From NCBI GenBank assembly GCA_964534355.1, contig CAZHNZ010000093.1, forward strand, positions 1 through 16,520: DNA of 16,520 bases, read 5' to 3'. The notes beneath the pieces are model-generated. The model saw nothing but the letters and a program-made list of their open reading frames with translations. It ran no database searches and was not told the DNA's origin. This document shows, piece by piece, positions 1 to 7,121 of the stretch. Every line of letters starts with the position of its first letter. Within the stretch, counting starts at the first letter, position 1. This stretch comes from CAXXIC01 sp964534355. GTDB lineage: Bacteria; Bacteroidota; Bacteroidia; Bacteroidales; UBA7332. A program made the position numbers and the translations under genes.

Positions 1-87
1 CCTGTTATTATATGTTTTTTAACTTTCAGCGATGGGTTGACTGCAAGATGGGTTAGGTTTATCCCTATTGATAAAAAACAATATCAT

Positions 88-115
88 TTCAAACAAATAT
101 TTACCTCTGTTTGAA
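88..115. repeat. 8-bp inverted repeat upstream of the redox cluster
   Basis: TTCAAACA (88-95) and TGTTTGAA (108-115) form a perfect dyad around a 12-bp spacer. It lies about 50 bp upstream of the -33 element of the ArsR-type gene. It could be a regulator site or the hairpin end of a transcript entering from the left. No coding sequence is visible in 1-217, so I cannot choose between these. Confidence 0.35.
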
Positions 116-167
116 TGCTGAAATCAACCATTTTCACACCATTAACAATAATTAATATGCAATATTA

Positions 168-197
168 TTGATATATAAATATATATTTATACTTTTG
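168..197 (+). promoter_or_regulatory. Bacteroidota sigma-ABfr promoter of the redox cluster
   Basis: TTG at 168-170, exactly 19 nt, then TACTTTTG at 190-197, a full match to the TAnnTTTG -7 element. Transcription should start near 204, giving a very short leader before the ATG at 218. Confidence 0.75.
174..191. promoter_or_regulatory. 18-bp perfect palindrome in the promoter spacer, candidate operator
   Basis: TATAAATATATATTTATA is its own reverse complement. It fills the region between the -33 and -7 elements and overlaps the first bases of the -7. ArsR/SmtB repressors typically bind AT-rich dyads over the promoter of their own gene, so autoregulation is the natural inference. The caution is that all of 150-215 is very AT-rich and palindromes occur there by chance. 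Confidence 0.5.
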
Positions 198-217
198 CAT
201 TATAAACAAAAAACCAA

Positions 218-514
218 ATGATGGACATCTGTATTTGCAAAGAAGAACTCGAATATGTAGCCTACATTCTGAAAGCATTATCCAATGCTAACAGATTGAT
301 GATACTGAGCATTTTGGCAAAAAACGGCGAGATGAATGTCTCTGACATTTGCGAAAATCTGAAATGTACGCAACCACTTATATCTCATCACCTCACAGAT
401 ATGCAATCGAAGGGAATACTGAAAATGAGAAGAGAGGGACGAAATATCTATTATTCGCTCGAAAACCAACGGGTTATCGACATTATCCGTTGTATATCAG
501 AATGCAAAAGGTAA
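218..514 (+). CDS. ArsR/SmtB-family winged-helix transcriptional regulator, Cys-rich
   Basis: This is a 98-residue DNA-binding repressor-type protein. Residues 13-33 match the first helices of the ArsR fold (A-L-S-N-x-N-R-L-x-I-L). The helix-turn-helix follows at about 40-62 (VSDICENL, then QPLISHHLTDM), and the wing at about 66-80 (GILKMRREGRNIYYSL). It has six cysteines: C5, C7, C45, C50, C92 and C96. The ELCVCDL metal motif of classical ArsR is replaced by EMNVSDIC, so arsenite sensing by the usual site is unlikely. A dithiol/disulfide or persulfide switch, or a metal site using N- and C-terminal cysteines, is a plausible inference given two thioredoxins downstream. ATG 218 and ATG 221 are both possible starts. 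First gene of a + strand cluster, probably repressing its own promoter. Confidence 0.9.
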   Translation: MMDICICKEELEYVAYILKALSNANRLMILSILAKNGEMNVSDICENLKCTQPLISHHLTDMQSKGILKMRREGRNIYYSLENQRVIDIIRCISECKR

Positions 515-530
515 AAAAATTTGCCCGTTT

Positions 531-569
531 ACATAAACATTCATTTATATATTTATGTTATAAACAAAA
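531..569 (+). repeat. Second copy of the AT-rich leader, lacking the -7 box
   Basis: TATATATTTAT (546-556) followed at once by TTATAAACAAAA (558-569) repeats two blocks from upstream of the first gene, at 180-190 and 200-211. In the upstream copy the blocks are separated by the segment carrying the -7 core; here they nearly abut. A dyad ACATAAA/TTTATGT (531-537/552-558) overlaps it. This may be a second regulator site or a remnant of a duplicated promoter. Confidence 0.5.
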
Positions 570-579
570 CAAATAAAAG

Positions 580-819
580 ATGGAAAAGCTCTGGAAGAAA
601 AAGAACATAAAATGGGCCCTGACAATAGCCGGTGCAATAGGCGGATATATCTACTGGAAATATGTCGGATGCCTGTCGGGCACCTGTCCGATGCAGCAAA
701 ACTGGATACTCTCTACCCTGTGGGGCGCCGGAATGGGCTATCTGGTGGGAGATATATTCAAAACGAATAAACCAAACACCCAAAACACAGAAAATAAAGA
801 AGAAAGCAAAAATAAATAA
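580..819 (+). CDS. DUF6132 small membrane protein
   Basis: This 79-residue protein has two likely membrane helices (about 12-28 and 44-60), joined by a short loop with the motif GCLSGTCP (Cys31 and Cys36). It ends in a hydrophilic, Lys/Asn/Glu-rich tail from about residue 61. The G-C-x-S-G-T-C-P signature identifies DUF6132, a small Bacteroidota inner-membrane family of unknown biochemistry. From memory, such genes often sit near thioredoxin, rhodanese or ArsR-type genes, as here. The two loop cysteines next to a membrane face suggest a thiol exchange partner or a sulfur-compound channel component; that is inference. It lies 65 nt after the regulator and 28 nt before a thioredoxin. Confidence 0.8.
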   Translation: MEKLWKKKNIKWALTIAGAIGGYIYWKYVGCLSGTCPMQQNWILSTLWGAGMGYLVGDIFKTNKPNTQNTENKEESKNK

Positions 820-833
820 TTATAAAAAACAAA

Positions 834-838
834 AGGAG
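834..838 (+). promoter_or_regulatory. Shine-Dalgarno AGGAG deciding the thioredoxin start
   Basis: AGGAG sits 9 nt before the ATG at 848. Such sites are uncommon in this phylum. It favours ATG 848 over the in-frame start at 662, which would lie inside the DUF6132 gene. Confidence 0.6.
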
Positions 839-847
839 AAACAAATT

Positions 848-1144
848 ATGAACAACTTTGCAGAAGTAATCAATTCAGAAAAACCGGTATTGGTAGATTT
901 TTCGGCCGAATGGTGCGGACCCTGTAAAATGATGAAACCCATTCTCGAAGATTTGAAAAAGATGGTTGGCGAAAATGCCACAATTCTTAAAGTAGATGTC
1001 GATCAAAACCCTTCTGTTTCGGCGCAATACAGCATTCAGTCTGTCCCAACGCTCATTCTGTTCAAAAATGGCAAACCACTTTTCCGTCAATCGGGAGTAA
1101 TGCCGGCAGCACAGCTCAAACAAATTATTGAACAATACAGCTAA
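848..1144 (+). CDS. Thioredoxin, cytoplasmic
   Basis: This is a 98-residue single-domain thioredoxin, slightly shorter than the roughly 105-residue family norm. The active site WCGPC is at 22-26 (Cys23, Cys26), with the preceding VDFSAE strand holding the buried Asp17, and the cis-proline loop SVPT has Pro67. There is no signal peptide or membrane segment, so it should act in the cytoplasm as a protein disulfide reductase. It follows DUF6132 closely and has a real Shine-Dalgarno sequence. A second, exported thioredoxin follows, so the cluster appears to supply reducing power on both sides of the inner membrane. The chromosome probably also has a housekeeping thioredoxin, so I give no trxA symbol. 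Confidence 0.93.
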   Translation: MNNFAEVINSEKPVLVDFSAEWCGPCKMMKPILEDLKKMVGENATILKVDVDQNPSVSAQYSIQSVPTLILFKNGKPLFRQSGVMPAAQLKQIIEQYS

Positions 1145-1162
1145 GAGAAATGTTAAAACAGG

Positions 1163-1206
1163 ATTCCCGCAGCCATTATCAACAATGAATATGTGACTGC
1201 GGGAAT
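1163..1206 (+). terminator. 10-bp hairpin between the two thioredoxin genes
   Basis: ATTCCCGCAG (1163-1172) pairs perfectly with CTGCGGGAAT (1197-1206) around a 24-nt loop. The following TGATTTATTAA is only moderately U-rich. It may be a weak terminator, or an RNA-processing or stability element that lowers expression of the downstream genes. Confidence 0.5.
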
Positions 1207-1247
1207 TGATTTATTAAGATAAACTTCAACCTTTAAATAGAATAGAA

Positions 1248-1709
1248 ATGAAACGACTAATTATAGCCTCAGTCATTGGCCTGTTTTTTGCTCAGTGCAG
1301 CAATGCCGGAAGCAATCAAACCAAGGCAAAAACAGAACAAAAAGCAACAACAGCGGTGAAACACATTGGCAAAGCTGAGTTTCTGACTCAGGTTTTCGAT
1401 TATCAGAAAAATCCGCAAACGGTGGTTTATTTGGGTAAAAAACCGGCCATTGTCGATTTCTATGCCAACTGGTGCGGACCTTGTCGTCAGCTATCGCCAC
1501 TTCTCGAAGAGCTGGCCAACGAGTACAAAGACAAAATTGTGGTTTACAAAATTGATACCGATAAAGAAAAGGAGATCGCTCAGGACCTGGGTATTCAGGC
1601 TCTGCCAACACTCATCTTTTTTCCGCTCAAAGGCAAACCGATGATGATTCAAGGGTATAGAACCAAAGAGGATTTGAAAAAAATCATCACAGAAGAGTTA
1701 TTGAAATAA
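1248..1709 (+). CDS. Exported thioredoxin-like protein, probable lipoprotein
   Basis: This is a 153-residue protein. The N-terminus (KR, then a hydrophobic run from about 4 to 15, then FFAQC with Cys17) is a signal peptide with a loose lipobox; Gln at -1 is not ideal, so cleavage by signal peptidase I is also possible. A polar linker of about 20-40 leads to a thioredoxin domain with WCGPC at 75-79 and a cis-Pro at 120 (ALPT). It should act in the periplasm, anchored or free, reducing or shuffling disulfides. Its intact active site, the separate cytoplasmic thioredoxin upstream and the Cys-containing DUF6132 protein together suggest an electron relay across the membrane; that is inference. It begins 103 nt after the previous gene. 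Confidence 0.88.
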   Translation: MKRLIIASVIGLFFAQCSNAGSNQTKAKTEQKATTAVKHIGKAEFLTQVFDYQKNPQTVVYLGKKPAIVDFYANWCGPCRQLSPLLEELANEYKDKIVVYKIDTDKEKEIAQDLGIQALPTLIFFPLKGKPMMIQGYRTKEDLKKIITEELLK

Positions 1710-1724
1710 ATATTGCAAAACAGA

Positions 1725-2342
1725 ATGGAAGATACATTTGCGGCAAAGGCCAACGAATGGGACAGCAATCCGCTTCGTGCAGAAATGGTAAAAAAATTTC
1801 TGCACGAAGTGCGTAAATATGCGACCACGAAGAAAACAGACCGGATGATTGATTTTGGGTGTGGAACGGGTGTAGTCGGGCTCGATTTTATCAACGAAAC
1901 GGAAGAGGTCGTATTTGTGGACACCTCTCATGCTATGCTCAATATACTTCGTCAGAAGGTTTCGGATGCAAAAATCACAAACGCCTGCATCGTGGAAGGA
2001 AGCATTGAGCAATCAGACAAATCACTCAAAGCCAACCTGATAACATCGCTTATGAGCGTTCACCATGTAGAGGATACAGACGTTCTGTTCCGCCAAATGG
2101 CCGAAAGGCTTCACACAGACGGAAGTATCATCATTGGCGACTTAATGCCCGAAGATGGTAGTTTCCATTTTCCGGAGGTGGTTCCTCACAACGGATTTTC
2201 ATCCGAAAAACTGCAAAAAAGTTTGGCCAATGCCGGACTAAGTATCAGCCACCTTTCGGTTTTCCATACAATGCATAAACCAAATCACAAGGGTGAAAAA
2301 AGAGCCTTTGACCTGTTTGTGTTGGTAGCCCGAAAAGCCTGA
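1725..2342 (+). CDS. Class I SAM-dependent methyltransferase
   Basis: This 205-residue protein has the methyltransferase_11/25-type layout. The N-terminal FAAKANEWD segment is followed by motif I DFGCGTG (43-49), which binds S-adenosylmethionine. The acidic end of the second strand is at FVD (about 67-69), and the post-motif region LITSLMSVHHV has the shape of motif II. The C-terminal ...FDLFVLVARKA strand is typical of the fold. The substrate cannot be read from sequence. It starts 15 nt after the exported thioredoxin and is very likely cotranscribed, so a thiol-, sulfide- or metalloid-related substrate is a reasonable guess only. I chose ATG 1725 over an in-frame TTG at 1713 because that start sits 3 nt after the previous stop and adds only MQNR. 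It converges on a DUF2461 gene 16 nt away. Confidence 0.88.
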   Translation: MEDTFAAKANEWDSNPLRAEMVKKFLHEVRKYATTKKTDRMIDFGCGTGVVGLDFINETEEVVFVDTSHAMLNILRQKVSDAKITNACIVEGSIEQSDKSLKANLITSLMSVHHVEDTDVLFRQMAERLHTDGSIIIGDLMPEDGSFHFPEVVPHNGFSSEKLQKSLANAGLSISHLSVFHTMHKPNHKGEKRAFDLFVLVARKA

Positions 2343-2358
2343 AAAAACAGACAAATAA

Positions 2359-3039
2359 TCAGCCCAAACCAAACGCAACTTCATCTACCGTAAAGTTGAG
2401 AAAACGATTGAAAGGTTGTGTTAATTTCATCAAACGCACTATTTCTGTCAGGCACTCATCCTGCTCAAAAAAGGTGTCTGTCAGGCGGGTATCCACACAA
2501 TAGTTTTTCGGTTTCAGCCAATCGGCATGCTCAAAATCTTTTGGAAAACCGGCCGGTACTTTTTTCAGTTTTTCGCCAATTAATTCTTTGAAATGTGCCG
2601 AAAAACCCGGTTCAGAAAGAATTTCTGCAAATTCATCCACATTTTCGAAAACACTCTGCCGAAGAGCCTTCAACACGGGTGGTTCCGGACACCAAACGCC
2701 GGCTGCAATCATCGATTCGCCGGGCTGCATGTGCAAATAGTAGCCGCCACGCAGGCTTTTTCGTCCGCCTTTGGAGGCTATATAAGCCGCAAAATGGTTT
2801 TTGTAAGGCGTTTTATCCGACGCAAAACGGGTATCTCTGTATATCCTGAAAATGCATTCTTTGGCATTAACACCTTTGATTTCAGGATCAAATTCCGCTA
2901 TTTCGGCAATTAGTTTTTCGACAAACGACTCAAAATGAGCCCTGTTTTTCTCATACACACTTTTATTTTCGGCAAACCAATCGCGGTTGTTATTGGCTTC
3001 CAACTCTCTCAAAAACGGAATTATCCCTTGCAGATTCAT
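2359..3039 (-). CDS. DUF2461 domain-containing protein
   Basis: This 226-residue protein spans the usual DUF2461 (TIGR02453) length. Recognisable family features are the N-terminal FLRELEANNNRDWFAENK, the central IFRIYRDTRFASDKTPYKNH, and the YYLHMQPGESMIAAGVW strand. The family is widespread in Bacteroidota and has no assigned reaction that I know of; the conserved Arg/Asp/Lys-rich core hints at ligand or nucleic-acid binding but proves nothing. There is no signal peptide, so it should be cytoplasmic. It is a single gene, convergent with the methyltransferase and divergent from the threonine operon. A TAnnTTTG-like box on its strand (CAAAAATA at 3109-3116) could be its promoter, but the -33 element is poor. 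Confidence 0.88.
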   Translation of the reverse strand: MNLQGIIPFLRELEANNNRDWFAENKSVYEKNRAHFESFVEKLIAEIAEFDPEIKGVNAKECIFRIYRDTRFASDKTPYKNHFAAYIASKGGRKSLRGGYYLHMQPGESMIAAGVWCPEPPVLKALRQSVFENVDEFAEILSEPGFSAHFKELIGEKLKKVPAGFPKDFEHADWLKPKNYCVDTRLTDTFFEQDECLTEIVRLMKLTQPFNRFLNFTVDEVAFGLG

Positions 3040-3213
3040 GCGATAAAATTTTACTTAATTACAATTATACGAAATAAACAAAACAGTAGTGCATAATGTT
3101 TTTAGTTTCAAAAATAAGGTATTCTGCCCGACTATAAGTCTGGTAAACTTACAAATTAACAGGTAAAATATCAAAAAATGGGTTGATTCTTAGGATTTCT
3201 GTAAAAAAAAGAG

Positions 3214-3221
3214 TAATATTG
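3214..3221 (+). promoter_or_regulatory. -7 element of the thr operon promoter
   Basis: TAATATTG differs from TAnnTTTG by one base. The -33 region is weak. Transcription would begin near 3228, about 15 nt before the leader peptide and about 210 nt before thrA, which suits an attenuator leader. Confidence 0.5.
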
Positions 3222-3240
3222 CACCACTTTTCAAAATAAA

Positions 3241-3321
3241 GCTATGAGACGTACAACTGAACATATCATCACTCTGACAACCACCACCCCTTGGGGGGTT
3301 CAGTAATTCATGCGTCATAGC
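3241..3321 (+). promoter_or_regulatory. Long leader hairpin enclosing the leader ORF
   Basis: Nested pairs close the whole leader ORF: GCTATG (3241-3246) with CATAGC (3316-3321), ACG (3249-3251) with CGT (3313-3315), ACTGAAC (3256-3262) with GTTCAGT (3298-3304), and CCC with GGG at the tip. The start codon sits in the outer stem and the stop codon begins in the middle one. A ribosome translating or stalled on the Thr codons must disrupt this fold, coupling translation to downstream RNA structure. Confidence 0.6.
3244..3306 (+). CDS. thrL: Threonine operon leader peptide
   Basis: This 20-residue ORF reads MRRTTEHIIT then LTTTTPWGVQ. Seven of 20 codons are Thr, four of them consecutive (12-15), plus two adjacent Ile codons (8-9). 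Threonine is the operon product and isoleucine is made from it, so the composition is what an attenuator sensing both charged tRNAs needs. It lies 133 nt upstream of thrA, just after a plausible promoter, inside a strongly foldable leader. The layout parallels the enterobacterial thrL, but I infer function from codon content and position, not from sequence homology. It is shorter than typical gene-calling limits, so annotation pipelines would miss it. Confidence 0.85.
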   Translation: MRRTTEHIITLTTTTPWGVQ

Positions 3322-3329
3322 ACAAGCCA

Positions 3330-3414
3330 ACAACATTTTATGTACCTTCGGTACGTTGTCACTCCTGTGACACCGGTTATGTTTCGCGACAGTATGCGAA
3401 ACGATTCATTTATC
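3330..3414 (+). promoter_or_regulatory. thr attenuator: mutually exclusive hairpins and terminator-like stem
   Basis: Three stems lie between the leader peptide and thrA. (a) ACAAC (3330-3334) with GTTGT (3355-3359), enclosing GTACC-TTC-GGTAC (3342-3354). (b) TGTCAC (3357-3362) with GTGACA (3367-3372), which shares bases with stem a, so the two cannot coexist fully. (c) GTTTCGC (3381-3387) with GCGAAAC (3396-3402), followed by GATTCATTTATC, a moderate U-tract. The shared bases are the usual mark of an RNA switch. Stem c is the best terminator candidate, although its U-run is imperfect. Confidence 0.6.
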
Positions 3415-3439
3415 AGAAATCAATAAAACAACGAATAAT

Positions 3440-5875
3440 ATGAAAGTTTTAAAGTTTGGGGGCACTTCTGTGGGCTCCATCGAAAGCATTCAGAATGTAA
3501 AAAAAATTGTAGAGTCGCGTAAAGAACCTGTCATCGTTGTCGTTTCGGCACTGGGTGGCATAACGGATCAGTTGCTCAGAACAGCTAAAATGGCTGTTGC
3601 CGGAGATTCGGCTTACCGTCAGGAGGTAGAGGTAATTGTAAAACGTCACCACACCGTTATTGAGGGAGTGGTACTGGCCGAAAAGAAATCGGAGACACTA
3701 CTCAAAGTCAATGAGTTGCTCGATGAACTCACCAATATATTCAAAGGCGTATTTTTGATTCGCGATCTTTCGCCCAAAACAAATGATTTGCTGGTAAGCT
3801 ACGGAGAGCGTTTGTCTTCTGTAATTGTAAGCAACGCCATTGTGGGTTCAAACCTGTACGACTCGCGTGAGTTTGTAAAAACAGAAACTCAGTTTGGTAA
3901 ACACAATTGCAATTTTGCGCTTACCAACGAGCTGATTCGCAAGACATTTAACGAAATACCCAATATCGCTCTGGTTCCCGGGTTTATCTCTTCGGATAGC
4001 CGCACCGGTGAAATTACCAATCTGGGCCGTGGTGGGTCAGATTATACTGCCGCCATTATTGCTGCCGCATTGCAGGCAGATATGCTCGAAATATGGACAG
4101 ATGTGGACGGATTCCTGACTGCCGATCCTCGTGTAATCAACAATGCTTATGTGATTGACAGACTGAGCTTTGTAGAGGCAATGGAGCTTTGCAACTTCGG
4201 GGCAAAGGTTATTTATCCACCTACCATCTACCCTGTTTATCACAAGAATATTCCGATTGTTATTAAAAATACATTTAACCCCGATGCACCCGGCACCTTT
4301 ATTTCGCGCGAAAAAGTGGGCGATCAGAAGAAGGCCATCAAGGGTATCTCATCCATCAACGATGCTTGTCTGATTACCGTACAAGGCCTTGGCATGGTAG
4401 GTGTTATTGGTGTTAATCACCGGATTTTCAGAACACTGGCCAAATCAGGCATCAGTGTATTCCTGGTTTCGCAGGCTGCATCTGAAAATACAACTTCGTT
4501 CGGGGTAAACAGCGGCGATGCAGATCTGGCTGTTCAGGTATTGAAAGAGGAGTTTGCTCACGAAATATCTATCGGAGAGATCAACGACATCAAAGCCGAA
4601 AAAGATTTGGCTTGTGTGGCTATTGTGGGCGAAAATATGAAGCACACACCAGGTATTGCCGGAAAGCTGTTTGGCACTTTGGGTAAAAACGGTATCAACG
4701 TAATTGCCTGTGCACAGGGAGCATCCGAAACCAATATTTCGTTTGTTATTCGCCACGAAAGTCTGCGCAAAGCATTGAACGTAATCCACGAAAGCTTCTT
4801 CCTGTCCGACTATCAGGTTCTGAATATTTTTATTGCCGGTATCGGTTATGTAGGCGGTAGCCTGCTGCAACAGATAGAGAAACAACAACCAAAACTGTTG
4901 AAAGAGAATTCGCTCAAACTAAACATAGTTGGTATCGCAAGTGTGGATAAATGCATATTCAACCGCGATGGCATTGATTTGTCGAACTACAAAGAGGAAC
5001 TCGAAAAATCAAATCAAAAGCCAACAGCCGAACTGATTCGCGACTGCATTACCGAGATGAATATTTTCAACTCTGTTTTTGTGGATTGTACTGCGAGCCC
5101 TGACATTGCAACTATTTACAATGATTTGCTGAAACATAATGTTTCGGTAGTGGCTGCCAACAAAATTGCAGCTTCATCATCCTACTCAAACTATCAGGAG
5201 TTAAAGCAAATCGCCCGTCAGCGTGGTATCAAATATCTGTTTGAAACCAACGTGGGTGCAGGATTGCCGATCATCAACACCATGAATGCGCTGATAAACA
5301 GCGGCGACCGCATACTGAAACTGGAAGCTGTATTGTCGGGAACTCTCAACTTCATCTTCAACACACTGAGCGAAGAGATTCCGTTGAGCAAAGCCATCAA
5401 AATGGCCAAAGAAGAGGGATTTGCCGAGCCCGATCCACGTATCGACCTGAGCGGCAAGGATGTAATCCGCAAACTGGTCATCCTTTCGCGCGAAGCAGGA
5501 TATGTGGTCGAACAGGACGATGTGATTAAAGATCTGTTTATTCCTCAAAAATATTTCGACGGAACACTGGAAGATTTCTGGAATACTATTTCTGAAATGG
5601 ATGAAGAGTTCGAAAACAGACGCAAAGCATTGGTGGCACAAAACAAACGCTATCGATTTGTGGCCAAACTCGAAAACGGCAAAACCTCTGTAGGATTGCA
5701 GGAAGTGGACAACAACCACCCATTCTATCACCTTGAGGGCAGCAACAACATCATCATGATTACCACTGAGCGCTACAACGAGTATCCGATGATTATCAAG
5801 GGATACGGTGCAGGTGCAAGTGTAACTGCCGCAGGTGTTTTTGCCGACATCATCAGCATTGCAAACATCAGATAA
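3440..5875 (+). CDS. thrA: Bifunctional aspartokinase / homoserine dehydrogenase
   Basis: This 811-residue fusion catalyses the first step (aspartate to aspartyl phosphate) and third step (aspartate semialdehyde to homoserine) of threonine synthesis. The aspartokinase domain is about 1-300, with KFGGTSVGS at 5-13, a GRGGSDYTA loop and EIWTDVDG. Two ACT-type regulatory modules follow (about 309-450; the second includes HTPGIAGKLFGTLGKNGINV). The dehydrogenase domain begins at about 460 with the NAD(P) loop GIGYVGG near 467-473, and includes AANKIA, NVGAGLP and GTLNFIFNT. Length matches E. coli ThrA (820). The ACT region makes feedback inhibition by threonine likely. It is preceded by an attenuator leader and followed after 3 nt by the next gene. 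Confidence 0.97.
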   Translation: MKVLKFGGTSVGSIESIQNVKKIVESRKEPVIVVVSALGGITDQLLRTAKMAVAGDSAYRQEVEVIVKRHHTVIEGVVLAEKKSETLLKVNELLDELTNIFKGVFLIRDLSPKTNDLLVSYGERLSSVIVSNAIVGSNLYDSREFVKTETQFGKHNCNFALTNELIRKTFNEIPNIALVPGFISSDSRTGEITNLGRGGSDYTAAIIAAALQADMLEIWTDVDGFLTADPRVINNAYVIDRLSFVEAMELCNFGAKVIYPPTIYPVYHKNIPIVIKNTFNPDAPGTFISREKVGDQKKAIKGISSINDACLITVQGLGMVGVIGVNHRIFRTLAKSGISVFLVSQAASENTTSFGVNSGDADLAVQVLKEEFAHEISIGEINDIKAEKDLACVAIVGENMKHTPGIAGKLFGTLGKNGINVIACAQGASETNISFVIRHESLRKALNVIHESFFLSDYQVLNIFIAGIGYVGGSLLQQIEKQQPKLLKENSLKLNIVGIASVDKCIFNRDGIDLSNYKEELEKSNQKPTAELIRDCITEMNIFNSVFVDCTASPDIATIYNDLLKHNVSVVAANKIAASSSYSNYQELKQIARQRGIKYLFETNVGAGLPIINTMNALINSGDRILKLEAVLSGTLNFIFNTLSEEIPLSKAIKMAKEEGFAEPDPRIDLSGKDVIRKLVILSREAGYVVEQDDVIKDLFIPQKYFDGTLEDFWNTISEMDEEFENRRKALVAQNKRYRFVAKLENGKTSVGLQEVDNNHPFYHLEGSNNIIMITTERYNEYPMIIKGYGAGASVTAAGVFADIISIANIR

Positions 5876-5878
5876 ATT

Positions 5879-7084
5879 ATGAAATACATCATTATACTCG
5901 GAGACGGTATGGCCGACGAGCCCATTGCAGCATTGGGGAATAAAACCCCGCTGCAGGCTGCCGTTAAACCGTCTATTGACCAACTCGCCCAAAAGGGTGT
6001 CAGCGGCTTGCTGGGCACTGTGCCCGAAGGGTTTGCACCCGGCAGCGAAATTGCCAATCTGACAGTACTGGGCTACGATGTAGCCAAAGTATTCGAAGGA
6101 CGTGGTTCGCTCGAAGCTGCAAGCATGGGTATAGAGATTGAACCCGGAGAAATGGCCATGCGATGCAACATCATCTGCATCGAAAATGGGAAAATCAAAA
6201 ACCATTCTGCCGGACATATTTCGAATGAAGAGGCCTATCAACTGGTTGATTTCCTGCAAAAAGAGCTGGGCGGAGAGGATATTAATTTCTTCCCCGGGGT
6301 ATCGTATCGCCATTTATTGAAAATGAAAGGCGGAAACAAAAGCCTTATCTGCACACCACCTCATGATGTACCCGGCACACCTTTTGCCGATGTGATGATA
6401 AAAGCAGCAACAAAAGAGGGAGAAGAGACAGCACGCAGACTGAACGAACTGACTCTCAAATCTCAGGAATTGCTGGCCAACCATCCGGTAAACCTGAAAA
6501 GAATAGCCGAAGGGAAAGACCCCGCCAATAGCATCTGGCTTTGGTCGCCCGGATACAAACCGGAGATGAAAACGCTGATGGAAAGCTACGGAATAAAAAG
6601 TGGGTCAGTCATTTCTGCTGTCGATTTGATTAAAGGAATTGGCAGATACGCTGGTCTGAAATCAATTGAGGTAGAGGGCGCAACCGGATTGTACGACACC
6701 AACTATGAAGGCAAAACCCGCGCTGCACTGGATGCTCTGAAAGAGAATGACTTTGTGTTTCTGCACATCGAGGCAAGCGACGAAGCCGGCCATGAGGGCG
6801 ATTTCGCGCTGAAAACCAAAACGATTGAGTACCTCGACAGCCGTTGCGTAAAGACTATTCTGGAGGAGACCGCCACCTGGGACGAACCGGTTACGATTGC
6901 TCTTTTGCCCGACCATCCGACGCCTTGCAGCATCAAAACGCACACCAATGCGCCGGTGCCGTTTATCATCCTGAAACCCGGACAAGCGCCGGACGAAGTG
7001 ACTGTGTACGACGAGTTCAGTGCCGAAAAAGGAGGTTACGGTTTGATTTATGGCAGTGATTTTATGAGGGAATTGTTCAAATAA
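5879..7084 (+). CDS. apgM: ApgM-family phosphotransferase, proposed homoserine kinase
   Basis: This 401-residue protein of the alkaline phosphatase superfamily resembles archaeal-type cofactor-independent phosphoglycerate mutase. Visible motifs are ILGDGMAD at the N-terminus (first metal-binding Asp), PGSEIANLTVLGYD with Ser56 at the expected nucleophile position, HIEASDEAGHEGD, and LLPDHPTPCSIKTHT near the C-terminus (metal-binding Asp/His). TIGR02535 groups such proteins as proposed homoserine kinases because they sit in threonine operons that lack thrB. Here it lies exactly between thrA (3-nt gap) and thrC (37-nt gap), and no GHMP-type thrB is in the operon. I infer it phosphorylates homoserine to O-phosphohomoserine, the ThrC substrate. 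Genuine phosphoglycerate mutase activity is the alternative. Confidence 0.9.
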   Translation: MKYIIILGDGMADEPIAALGNKTPLQAAVKPSIDQLAQKGVSGLLGTVPEGFAPGSEIANLTVLGYDVAKVFEGRGSLEAASMGIEIEPGEMAMRCNIICIENGKIKNHSAGHISNEEAYQLVDFLQKELGGEDINFFPGVSYRHLLKMKGGNKSLICTPPHDVPGTPFADVMIKAATKEGEETARRLNELTLKSQELLANHPVNLKRIAEGKDPANSIWLWSPGYKPEMKTLMESYGIKSGSVISAVDLIKGIGRYAGLKSIEVEGATGLYDTNYEGKTRAALDALKENDFVFLHIEASDEAGHEGDFALKTKTIEYLDSRCVKTILEETATWDEPVTIALLPDHPTPCSIKTHTNAPVPFIILKPGQAPDEVTVYDEFSAEKGGYGLIYGSDFMRELFK

Positions 7085-7121
7085 ATTCATTGCCTTCATT
7101 ACTTCTGAAATTAAAAATAAA

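Noticed and set aside
662..847. N-terminal extension of the thioredoxin frame
   Set aside because: It lies within the DUF6132 gene in another frame. ATG 848 has a Shine-Dalgarno site and gives a normal thioredoxin length.
4445..4888. 147-codon open frame on the - strand inside thrA
   Set aside because: It is antisense to the conserved ACT region and has no promoter or family resemblance.
5201..6313. 370-codon open frame on the - strand
   Set aside because: It lies antisense to the end of thrA and the start of apgM, both of which have full family motifs. It has no recognisable domain and a low-complexity, His/Phe/Cys-rich composition.
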